Notes under the pieces: model-generated | Databases searched by the model: none | Seen by the model: the letters and a program-made list of their open reading frames with translations, nothing else | Told to the model about the DNA's origin: nothing | Assembly (NCBI GenBank): GCA_002869425.1 | Contig: PKSZ01000630.1 | Location: 1-5,963, forward strand | Origin: Marinilabiliales bacterium | Lineage (GTDB): Bacteria > Bacteroidota > Bacteroidia > Bacteroidales > BM523 | Reading direction: 5' to 3' | Length of the DNA stretch: 5,963 nucleotides | Translations under genes and position numbers: made by a program | In this document: positions 1 through 5,963 of the stretch, piece after piece | Position numbering within the stretch: the stretch's first letter is position 1 | Layout of the letters: each line of letters begins with the position of its first letter

Positions 1-1043
1 AAACCACCCACATTATGATGAGATTTTATGGTTGCAGACGGTCCTTTTACTGAAACCGATTCAATAACATCGGGATAAATTGTTCCTTGTGCAAGCCATT
101 TAACATCTTGAATTTTGTGTGCTTCCTGGTCGAAAATATCGATAAAAGCTTTTCCTATAATTTTTCTTTTTTCTTCCGGATCATTTTTTCCAGCCAGAGC
201 TGAAAGGAAATGCTCTGATGCATCAACGCCCACAACATTCAAGCCCATTCCTTTATACTGTTCCAGAACACTGTCATATTCATTTTTTCTAAGTAAACCG
301 TTGTTTACAAAGATGCATGTCAGGTTTTTATCAATTGCTCTATGCAGTAGAATAGCTGCAACAGAAGAATCAACACCTCCTGAGAGACCCAAAACAACTT
401 TATCATCACCTAATTTAGCTTTCAATTCACTAATGGTGGTTTCAACAAATGAGTCGGGAGTCCAGTTTTGTGAACATCCACTGATATTTACAACAAAATT
501 CTTTAAAAGTTTCTGACCTTCAGTACTATGATAGACTTCTGGATGGAATTGTATTCCATAACTTGTTTCATTATTTATTTTGAATGCACCATTCTTTACA
601 TCACTGGTACTTGCAATAATTTTGCAATTTTCAGGCAGTTGATTAATTGTATCTCCATGCGACATCCATACCTGTGTGTTAATTGTCATGGATTTAAGCA
701 ATTCACTTGATGAATCGATAAAAGTCAGATTGGCTCTGCCATATTCTCGTTTGTTCGAAGGTAAAACTTCACCACCATAGTTATGCGCAAGAAATTGAGC
801 TCCATAGCAAATACCCAATAAGGGTTTTTTTCCTTTGATTTCAGCTAAATCAGGTATTAATGCATTTTCATCCCGTACAGAAAAAGGACTTCCTGAAAGA
901 ATAACGCCTTTGATTGAATCGTTCAGTTCAGGTATTTTATTGTATGGATGAATTTCACAGTGTACATTAAGTTCCCGAACCCTTCTGGCAATAAGCTGTG
1001 TGTACTGGGATCCAAAATCGAGAATGAGAATTTTTTCCTGCAC
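1..1043 (-). CDS. guaA: GMP synthase (glutamine-hydrolysing), N-terminal 347 codons, cut by window edge
   Basis: GuaA catalyses the last step of GMP synthesis in the cytoplasm: XMP is adenylylated with ATP and then aminated with ammonia from glutamine. Seen here: an N-terminal class I glutamine amidotransferase domain (about residues 1-185) opening with [19 protein letters not shown]. Its nucleophile is Cys79 in GICYGAQ, and the triad is completed by His167 and Glu169 in IQFHPEV. The ATP-pyrophosphatase domain follows, with its PP-loop SGGVDSS at 221-227. The fragment stops at SHHNVGG; the rest of this domain and the XMP-binding dimerisation domain (roughly 160-180 residues, judging from family length) lie outside the window. 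The start is GTG at 1043-1041: it gives [11 protein letters not shown], matching the usual [11 protein letters not shown] beginning, and an in-frame TAA lies five codons upstream, so no longer start is possible. It is preceded by its own promoter and by the terminator of the upstream gene, so it is probably transcribed independently. Nothing in the visible part suggests inactivation. Confidence 0.97.
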   Translation of the reverse strand, partial: MQEKILILDFGSQYTQLIARRVRELNVHCEIHPYNKIPELNDSIKGVILSGSPFSVRDENALIPDLAEIKGKKPLLGICYGAQFLAHNYGGEVLPSNKREYGRANLTFIDSSSELLKSMTINTQVWMSHGDTINQLPENCKIIASTSDVKNGAFKINNETSYGIQFHPEVYHSTEGQKLLKNFVVNISGCSQNWTPDSFVETTISELKAKLGDDKVVLGLSGGVDSSVAAILLHRAIDKNLTCIFVNNGLLRKNEYDSVLEQYKGMGLNVVGVDASEHFLSALAGKNDPEEKRKIIGKAFIDIFDQEAHKIQDVKWLAQGTIYPDVIESVSVKGPSATIKSHHNVGG

Positions 1044-1070
1044 GACTGAAAATTTTTAAGGTTATGGCCG

Positions 1071-1078
1071 CAAAGATA
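1071..1078 (-). promoter_or_regulatory. Bacteroidota-type -7 promoter element for guaA
   Basis: On the minus strand this reads TATCTTTG, an exact match to the TAnnTTTG -7 consensus used by the primary sigma factor of Bacteroidota. It lies 27 bases before the GTG start of guaA, giving a short leader of about 20 bases. About 19-20 bases further upstream there is only a T-rich run (CTTTT) in place of the TTTG -33 element, so that half is weak. Its place between the upstream terminator and guaA fits a dedicated promoter. I see no riboswitch or operator in the short leader. Confidence 0.6.
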
Positions 1079-1137
1079 GTATTTCACATTAGTATAAAAG
1101 ACTTTTTACCATTCCCGAATTATGAATAGTTATAAAC

Positions 1138-1163
1138 AAAAAAGAGCTGTCTCTCAACAGCCC
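1138..1163 (-). terminator. Intrinsic terminator after the secreted hydrolase gene
   Basis: On the minus strand, 30 bases after the hydrolase stop codon, GGGCTGT (1163-1157) pairs with ACAGCTC (1150-1144) across the six-base loop TGAGAG, with one G-U pair. Six T residues follow (1143-1138). A 7-bp GC-containing stem plus a U-tract is a standard rho-independent terminator. Read on the plus strand, the stem is not followed by a comparable T-run, so it appears to act in one direction only and separates the hydrolase from guaA. Confidence 0.85.
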
Positions 1164-1192
1164 TACGTTTGTTTAACCAAAAACAAAATGAA

Positions 1193-4100
1193 TTACTGCT
1201 CTATAATTACAGGTAGTGTTGTATTGTATTTTGAAGACTTTATTTGTATAATATACATTCCTTTTTGCAGGCTTGAAATGTTTAGTTTTTGTGTTTTGGT
1301 ATTCATGATTTTTTCTGAAAGAACTTTCTTTCCTGTTATGGTCCATAAGGTGATTTCTACATTGGTAACAGTTTCCGGGAAATCAATGAATAAGATGTTT
1401 TTAGCTGGATTTGGATATATATTGGCTTGTGTTGTATTGAAATCATTGATTTTGGAGCAAAGATCAACACTGATGATGATAGTATCTGCATTGGAACACA
1501 TATTTTGATCTGTTACCTCAACTGTGTATTCATATGTGCCAATACCTAAGGCAGAACCATCAATTGTGGTTTGCTGGTCGGTGTTTCCATTTGACCATTC
1601 ATAAGATTCATAATCACCTGCATCTAGTGTGATCGTTTCGTTGTCACAGATTAGTGTGTCATTTCCCAGGAATACAAAGGGTAATTGATTTTCAATTACT
1701 ACAAGTGTGTCGCTTATATTTCCACAAGCTGTTTCAGCTTCAATCCAGTATGTTCCAGCATTTTGGACGGTGATTTCTTCGGTGGTCTCACCGGTACTCC
1801 ATAAGTAGGAAGAAAAACCGGACTCTGCTGTAATGGAAATCTGGTTACCAGCACAAATAGCTGTGTCGTTTCCTATTGAAATGCTTTCTGCTGACTGAAC
1901 AATGATTTCCAGGCTGTCTGTAACACTAATACCGCATGGATCTGTTGCTGTAAGCGTAATTGTTTCATTTGATGCCGGACTTACAATAATGGAATCACTT
2001 GTTTCACCTGTACTCCATTCAAAATTAACTTCTGGCGTGTTTTCCAGTGTTAAGGACCAGTTTAAAATTGATCCTGTGTCGTAATTGGCACCATCGGTAA
2101 CTTTTAAGTTCCATGTACCCTCTGCAGAACCGGTTAAAGATCCAAAACTTCCTTCCGGAAGGTATTCTCCGGAAAAAGGAGCAGAGCCACTTGAAATGTA
2201 TTCTGATGCTGTTTGAGTGAAAATCGTTCCTGTATATCCGTCTCCGGTACCTCCATTTTCCATAGACAACAATATGGATGAGCCATTAGGAGCAATCAGA
2301 TCAAGTGTTAAGTCACCAACATATGTATGTTCAATGTTGACTTCAACAGATATAAGATTTGAAGCAAGACTTGTGGACTGTGCTACCGTTATAGGCGACA
2401 TAACGCCTGTTGTTGAGTTGTCGGGGATTCCATATTCGGTTGTATTTGAATAGGTTTCTGTTTCAGAACCACCATTGTAGCTTACATTGGAATACAACCA
2501 AACTGATTCTCCCTCACAGATGGTTTGATTTCCTGTTATCCCGACCTCAGGTCCGATTACTTGAAAGCTTGTTATGTTAGTAATGTTATTTAGCGAATCA
2601 CCGTCTGCATTCATAATCAGAGATACTTCAAATGAATAGTATCCAGGGTCGCTCATGTCAAAAGTTTCCTGGAATTCAACAAGGAGTGAATCTCCAATTG
2701 CCAATATTCCTGTATCAATGTTTGCATAAAGAGTATCTGGATTGGTTTCATTGGAAACGAACATAAGTGTTGCAGGATCTGAAGTGAAATCAATGGGATA
2801 CATTCCTGTATTCATTATGTCAACGCTAACATTTTCATTGTTGGAGTAGCATTCTTCAAATTGTGTAGGCGATTGAATTTCCAGCAGTGCAAGATCTGTG
2901 CTGAACGTATTCTTAATGTTGATGTTATCAATATGAAAATCATAATCATAAGAACTACTACTGTTTCTTTCAGCATAAAAAGCGACAGAAATTGTATTGC
3001 CTGCATATTCATTTAAAGGAACAGAAATTTCCTGAAGAGCATTGGTTAAATTGGTATTCATGTCCAATACAGTGTCTTGCGTCCAGGTAAAACCACAATC
3101 AGAGGATATCATAACATATACTTTATCTGTTGCATCCATACCATTGAGGTATTCATCGAAAGTATTGTAACTCGTTATGGCTGCATTGAATGTAAGAATA
3201 CTGGTATTGCTTGCAGTAAATGCTGGGCCAATAATCCAATCAGAAACAGGGTATGAGTAGAAATTAATTTTACATGTAATATTGCTCGCATCGCCAAGAC
3301 CGGTTCTTGAAGTCCATGCTGAACTTATTCCGGTGGGTGTCGAGTTTTCTGCTTCCATCCAATCCGGGTAGATATCGGTTAAATTATCACCAGTGAACCC
3401 TGTGAAATCAACAAAGATGGGTAGGTTTACTGTACTGTTTAGATTTTCAACATCAACAGTAATGCTGTCATTAGACGAATCACTATCTCCCTGAAGCTGT
3501 GTGAATGCCAATATTTCATAATTTCCCGGTGTACTCAGATCGGCAGGTGTTGAAAAAGTAAAAGAACTTACTCCTCCTCCTGGTATACTTCCGGTATAGT
3601 TTTCTGTTATTACAGTACCTCCATCTAGTTGGTAAGATATATTGAAATTGTTCTGGCTCATAGAACCGTAGTTTTCAATTTCTACTGAAATGTATTCCTG
3701 ACTTGAGAGTTGGCAGCTCGTGCCAGGAGAATTTATTGAAACAATTCCAATGTCGTTCGCTATGCATGTACACAGAAATTCACTGATTGTTCCTGGTTGG
3801 TTGTCTGGGTTGATCATTTGATCATTTGCATATGAGTCTGATTTAAATTCACTTAATAGAAATGATGTTATGTAATGCCGGATGGATGCAGTGGCTGAAT
3901 CTCGACCAATTGTACCAACGGGCTGATCAGGATTATTGTAGTCTCCAAATGCACCATGACCGGCTCCATCTACCATAACCCATGTTTTGCATTCAGCGCT
4001 TGTAAATCTTGTATTGTACGCTTCCTGTGCAATATCATTGGTACTACCCAACATAGGTACAGATGTATCATCTTCACTACCGCAAATGAAGAATGCTTTT

Positions 4101-4684
4101 CCGGTATATCCGCTTACATTTTGAGCACCCAAACCAAACATTCCTGGATTAGGATAAGATGCCAAATAAAGAATGGCATTGATTTCATCTGGTCTGTCAA
4201 TAATAATATCAGTGGCATTCATACCCCCATTGGAATGACCTGAAACAATAAACTTAGACAAATCAATATAGGAGTGCATCCAATGGTTTATATCAGCAAC
4301 GCTGTCTTTTATCCAATCGTGGGTTTCCGAAAACAAGGTGCCATTGGGACCACCTTCAGTATTGTTAATAATGATAATAACGAAACCATAAGATGCAAGA
4401 TGTTCCCAGTACAAATCATAACTGTGTTTGTTGATGTACTCAGTTCCTGAGTTGGCTCCCGGTTGAAAAAGTACTGTTGGATATGGACCATTATTACTAT
4501 TGTCTGGTCTGAATATTAACACATCTTCGGGTGTACTTGTCATAATAGAGTCTATTATTACATTTTCAGGTCCATTGGTAAAATAGGGTGAATTCAAAGG
4601 ATCTGTTTGTGAAAATGCAACTGAAATACAGGCAGTAATAATGGATGTGAAAAGAATAATCTTAAGGAGTATAGATGTTTTCAT
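1193..4684 (-). CDS. Secreted multidomain cutinase/chlorophyllase-like alpha/beta hydrolase with T9SS sorting domain
   Basis: Predicted extracellular or surface esterase of 1163 residues. Residues 1-25 form a signal peptide (likely cut before Gln26). Residues ~33-285 form an alpha/beta hydrolase: oxyanion region FQPGANSG (73-80), LASYGFV (96-102), nucleophile elbow GHSNGG with Ser151, likely acid Asp206 in GSEDDTSVP (Asp205 is adjacent), and His243 in GAGHGAFG. The layout resembles the cutinase/polyesterase and chlorophyllase group; the substrate cannot be told. Then come a CARDB-like domain (~310-413), a cleaved-adhesin/choice-of-anchor-J-like jelly roll (~417-593), a second CARDB-like domain (~596-710), an Ig-like domain split by a P-domain (Ig 711-745 and 884-929; P-domain ~746-883), two more Ig-like domains (~935-999 and ~1003-1075; each has a Cys pair and WSTGET or WSNGNT), and a type A T9SS signal starting NIYPNPAKN (1088-1163). 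No frameshift is seen. The ATG at 4684 is chosen because it starts the signal peptide directly. The domain calls beyond the hydrolase, P-domain and CTD are by pattern. Confidence 0.85.
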   Translation of the reverse strand: MKTSILLKIILFTSIITACISVAFSQTDPLNSPYFTNGPENVIIDSIMTSTPEDVLIFRPDNSNNGPYPTVLFQPGANSGTEYINKHSYDLYWEHLASYGFVIIIINNTEGGPNGTLFSETHDWIKDSVADINHWMHSYIDLSKFIVSGHSNGGMNATDIIIDRPDEINAILYLASYPNPGMFGLGAQNVSGYTGKAFFICGSEDDTSVPMLGSTNDIAQEAYNTRFTSAECKTWVMVDGAGHGAFGDYNNPDQPVGTIGRDSATASIRHYITSFLLSEFKSDSYANDQMINPDNQPGTISEFLCTCIANDIGIVSINSPGTSCQLSSQEYISVEIENYGSMSQNNFNISYQLDGGTVITENYTGSIPGGGVSSFTFSTPADLSTPGNYEILAFTQLQGDSDSSNDSITVDVENLNSTVNLPIFVDFTGFTGDNLTDIYPDWMEAENSTPTGISSAWTSRTGLGDASNITCKINFYSYPVSDWIIGPAFTASNTSILTFNAAITSYNTFDEYLNGMDATDKVYVMISSDCGFTWTQDTVLDMNTNLTNALQEISVPLNEYAGNTISVAFYAERNSSSSYDYDFHIDNINIKNTFSTDLALLEIQSPTQFEECYSNNENVSVDIMNTGMYPIDFTSDPATLMFVSNETNPDTLYANIDTGILAIGDSLLVEFQETFDMSDPGYYSFEVSLIMNADGDSLNNITNITSFQVIGPEVGITGNQTICEGESVWLYSNVSYNGGSETETYSNTTEYGIPDNSTTGVMSPITVAQSTSLASNLISVEVNIEHTYVGDLTLDLIAPNGSSILLSMENGGTGDGYTGTIFTQTASEYISSGSAPFSGEYLPEGSFGSLTGSAEGTWNLKVTDGANYDTGSILNWSLTLENTPEVNFEWSTGETSDSIIVSPASNETITLTATDPCGISVTDSLEIIVQSAESISIGNDTAICAGNQISITAESGFSSYLWSTGETTEEITVQNAGTYWIEAETACGNISDTLVVIENQLPFVFLGNDTLICDNETITLDAGDYESYEWSNGNTDQQTTIDGSALGIGTYEYTVEVTDQNMCSNADTIIISVDLCSKINDFNTTQANIYPNPAKNILFIDFPETVTNVEITLWTITGKKVLSEKIMNTKTQKLNISSLQKGMYIIQIKSSKYNTTLPVIIEQ

Positions 4685-4773
4685 AGCCAGTCAGTTTTTA
4701 TTATTTACACTCAAGATACTTATCTGGATATTGTTTGTAAAGACCATATTAGCAAATGCAGGTCCGTAATTAT

Positions 4774-4781
4774 CAAATGTA
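4774..4781 (-). promoter_or_regulatory. Possible -7 promoter element upstream of the secreted hydrolase gene
   Basis: The minus strand reads TACATTTG, an exact fit to the Bacteroidota TAnnTTTG -7 consensus, within the 126-base gap between the TPR gene and the hydrolase gene. No convincing TTTG -33 element is seen at the expected distance. It would give a leader of about 80-90 bases. A match this short can arise by chance in AT-rich DNA, so this is a candidate only; read-through from the TPR gene is the alternative, since no terminator with a U-tract is visible in the gap. Confidence 0.3.
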
Positions 4782-4810
4782 GAAAACTGTTGATCCTTGT
4801 GTAAGTAAAC

Positions 4811-5656
4811 TTACTTAACTTCAAGCTGCTTTTTTATTCTCTCTATACTTTTTTGTGTGTATGGATCATCCGGATTTATGTTGGATGCTTGTTTAAAATA
4901 GGGTAAAGCCAATCGTAAAAATTCTTCACCTTCAGAAATCAACTTTTGGTATTTAGTATCCGTTTCGCTACCCTTATTGGCTGCTTCACTGTAACGATCT
5001 ACTGCCTGATTATAGTAGTAGGCCCCAAGATTGTAATAAGCATCAAAAAAACCAGGATCAAGTTCTATGGCTTTAAGATAAGAATTGACAAGTTTTTTGG
5101 ATAACAGACTATCTGATTTAATATTAGGATTTTGCTCTAATATTGCGCCTTTACTAAAATATAATGTGGCTTTATCCGGATTTTTAGCAAGGGCTTTATC
5201 AAGCCATAACTCTGCACTGTTAATGTCACCTGCTTTCAGAAAAATATTGAATGCCTGGTAAATGAAGTTATCATTATCCGGACATTTCTCCAATCCGCTT
5301 TCAAGTATTTTTATGGCTTTTGTTGTTTTTCCAGTTAACGAAAGAGCGTTGGTATAATCATTGACAAGCTCAGTTAAACTGCATATATCTGCTATCTTAT
5401 ATGCTTTTTTCATTGTTTTTATCGCCGTACTTGTATCACCATTCATGATCATAGTTTTGGCTAACCAGTATCCAGCAACAGCTTTTTCTTTTTTCTCAAG
5501 ACTTTTATCTTGCCATAATTCATTGAAACAAACCTGTGCTTTTTCAAAATCTTTGTAAACAAAATGCTGGGCACAGTTTTCAATCTTCTCACCAAAATCC
5601 TGTGCTATTGAATATATTGAAAGGCTGAGAAATACCGTAATTGCAAGTATGCGCAT
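4811..5656 (-). CDS. Exported TPR-repeat protein, function unknown
   Basis: A 281-residue protein with a short signal peptide (1-18, core LAITVFLSLSIYS, probable cleavage before Gln19), so it is probably periplasmic or otherwise outside the inner membrane. No lipobox and no further membrane segment are seen. The mature part is helical with tetratricopeptide repeats: units are recognisable around 60-95, 97-127 (ending GLEKCPDN), 130-160 (ending ALAKNPDK), 164-201 (ending AIELDPGF, with a charged insertion at ~175-187), 203-225 and 244-265 (ending ASNINPDD). The repeated pattern x-A-x-x-x-x-P-[DE] at helix ends is the TPR signature. No catalytic domain is visible, so a scaffolding or protein-binding role is inferred. 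The ATG lies 4 bases after the stop of the upstream C1-like peptidase gene, which argues for co-transcription and possibly a shared role in the envelope. The precise partner and function cannot be read from the sequence. Confidence 0.85.
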   Translation of the reverse strand: MRILAITVFLSLSIYSIAQDFGEKIENCAQHFVYKDFEKAQVCFNELWQDKSLEKKEKAVAGYWLAKTMIMNGDTSTAIKTMKKAYKIADICSLTELVNDYTNALSLTGKTTKAIKILESGLEKCPDNDNFIYQAFNIFLKAGDINSAELWLDKALAKNPDKATLYFSKGAILEQNPNIKSDSLLSKKLVNSYLKAIELDPGFFDAYYNLGAYYYNQAVDRYSEAANKGSETDTKYQKLISEGEEFLRLALPYFKQASNINPDDPYTQKSIERIKKQLEVK

Positions 5657-5660
5657 GGTG

Positions 5661-5963
5661 CTATTTATTGAATTTTTTCAGATATGGTTCAAGCATATCT
5701 TTGTGGATGCAGAAATCCATCATTTTAAGCTTTACGTAATCCTCGCTAAAAAAGTAATATCCAAATTCATCTGCTCCTTCATCATTGTTTCTTGAGCCAC
5801 TGCTAGAGTCTTTTATAAGATACCAGTCTTTTCCATCTTTTTCTAAAAAGCCTACAAGGTGCATTCCGTGATCGTCTGTTGTAGTCCGGTTTGAAAACCT
5901 AAACTGACGGGCATTTTCATCTATATTATCTGCAGGTATATCAAATGAAGGAATCAAAGCACA
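5661..5963 (-). CDS. C1B-type cysteine peptidase (bleomycin hydrolase/aminopeptidase C-like), C-terminal 100 codons
   Basis: Only the C-terminal end is inside the window. The reading frame is open to the edge (first visible residues C-A-L-I-P-S-F), so the gene starts outside; the TTG at 5957-5955 is an internal Leu codon, not a start. Family recognition rests on TTTDDHGMHLVG, which carries the catalytic His (visible residue 32, bases 5870-5868) as in bleomycin hydrolases and PepC, and on the tail FGYYFFSEDYVKLKMM with a terminal IHKD, typical of Bacteroidota C1-like peptidases. The residue normally Asn in the KNSWG motif is Asp here (KDSSSG, visible residue 52, bases 5810-5808). The catalytic Cys and any signal peptide are out of view, so location and activity cannot be judged. 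The stop TAG is 4 bases before the TPR gene start, indicating an operon. An inactive homologue is a possible alternative. Confidence 0.85.
   Translation of the reverse strand, partial: CALIPSFDIPADNIDENARQFRFSNRTTTDDHGMHLVGFLEKDGKDWYLIKDSSSGSRNNDEGADEFGYYFFSEDYVKLKMMDFCIHKDMLEPYLKKFNK

Noticed and set aside
115..516. Plus-strand open frame inside guaA, 133 codons
   Set aside because: It lies entirely opposite the well-supported guaA reading frame, has a low-complexity composition and resembles no known protein; it is a shadow frame.
1122..1508. Plus-strand open frame over the terminator and the end of the hydrolase gene, 128 codons
   Set aside because: It is antisense to the T9SS sorting domain and runs through the terminator hairpin; the Cys/Phe-rich translation is typical of antisense to AT-rich coding DNA.
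2815..3012. Minus-strand 65-codon frame inside the hydrolase gene
   Set aside because: It is out of frame with the hydrolase, which continues unbroken; the translation has no recognisable domain, and there is no sign of a frameshift.
3956..4243. Plus-strand open frame of 95 codons opposite the hydrolase catalytic region
   Set aside because: The minus-strand frame carries the conserved Ser, Asp and His motifs here, so this is a shadow.
4711..4718. Second possible -7 element (TATCTTGA) closer to the hydrolase start
   Set aside because: It has two mismatches to TAnnTTTG and no -33 partner; 4774-4781 is the better match.
5661..5957. Treating the peptidase fragment as a complete 98-residue gene starting at TTG
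   Set aside because: The frame stays open to the window edge and the content is the interior and end of a larger C1B peptidase, so the TTG is an internal Leu codon.
1..5963. Mobile element, CRISPR array, tRNA/rRNA, toxin-antitoxin or phage-defence system
   Set aside because: No terminal inverted repeats, transposase or integrase motifs, regular direct repeats or RNA gene signatures were seen; nearly all of the sequence is accounted for by four co-directional genes of similar base composition.

Overview
The window looks like part of a Bacteroidota chromosome, probably marine or sediment-associated. The evidence is: AT-rich DNA, no Shine-Dalgarno sequences, a promoter matching the TAnnTTTG -7 consensus of this phylum, a secreted protein ending in a type IX secretion (T9SS) sorting domain, and CARDB-like, P-domain and Ig-like modules with WSTGET motifs typical of the phylum. 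All four genes lie on the minus strand, so transcription runs from high to low coordinates.

In transcription order: (1) 5963-5661 holds the last 100 codons of a C1B (bleomycin hydrolase/aminopeptidase C-like) cysteine peptidase, cut by the window edge. (2) 5656-4811 encodes an exported 281-residue TPR protein that starts only 4 bases after the peptidase stop, so the two are probably one operon. (3) After a 126-base gap, 4684-1193 encodes a large (1163 aa) secreted modular protein: signal peptide, a cutinase/chlorophyllase-like alpha/beta hydrolase with an apparently intact Ser-Asp-His triad, CARDB-like, jelly-roll-like and second CARDB-like domains, a proprotein-convertase P-domain nested inside an Ig-like domain, two more Ig-like domains and a T9SS type A C-terminal signal. 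It ends at a clear intrinsic terminator. (4) From 1043 to the window start lie the first 347 codons of guaA (GMP synthase), with its own promoter and a GTG start.

guaA is a housekeeping gene and is unrelated to the others in function. The peptidase and TPR genes may work together in the envelope, but nothing in the sequence shows what they do jointly. The secreted hydrolase looks like a surface or extracellular esterase with several putative adhesion modules. I see no mobile elements, CRISPR arrays, tRNA or rRNA genes, and no evidence for a wholly new system. The most interesting points are the architecture of the hydrolase, the nested P-domain, and the Asp found where C1 peptidases normally carry the catalytic Asn.
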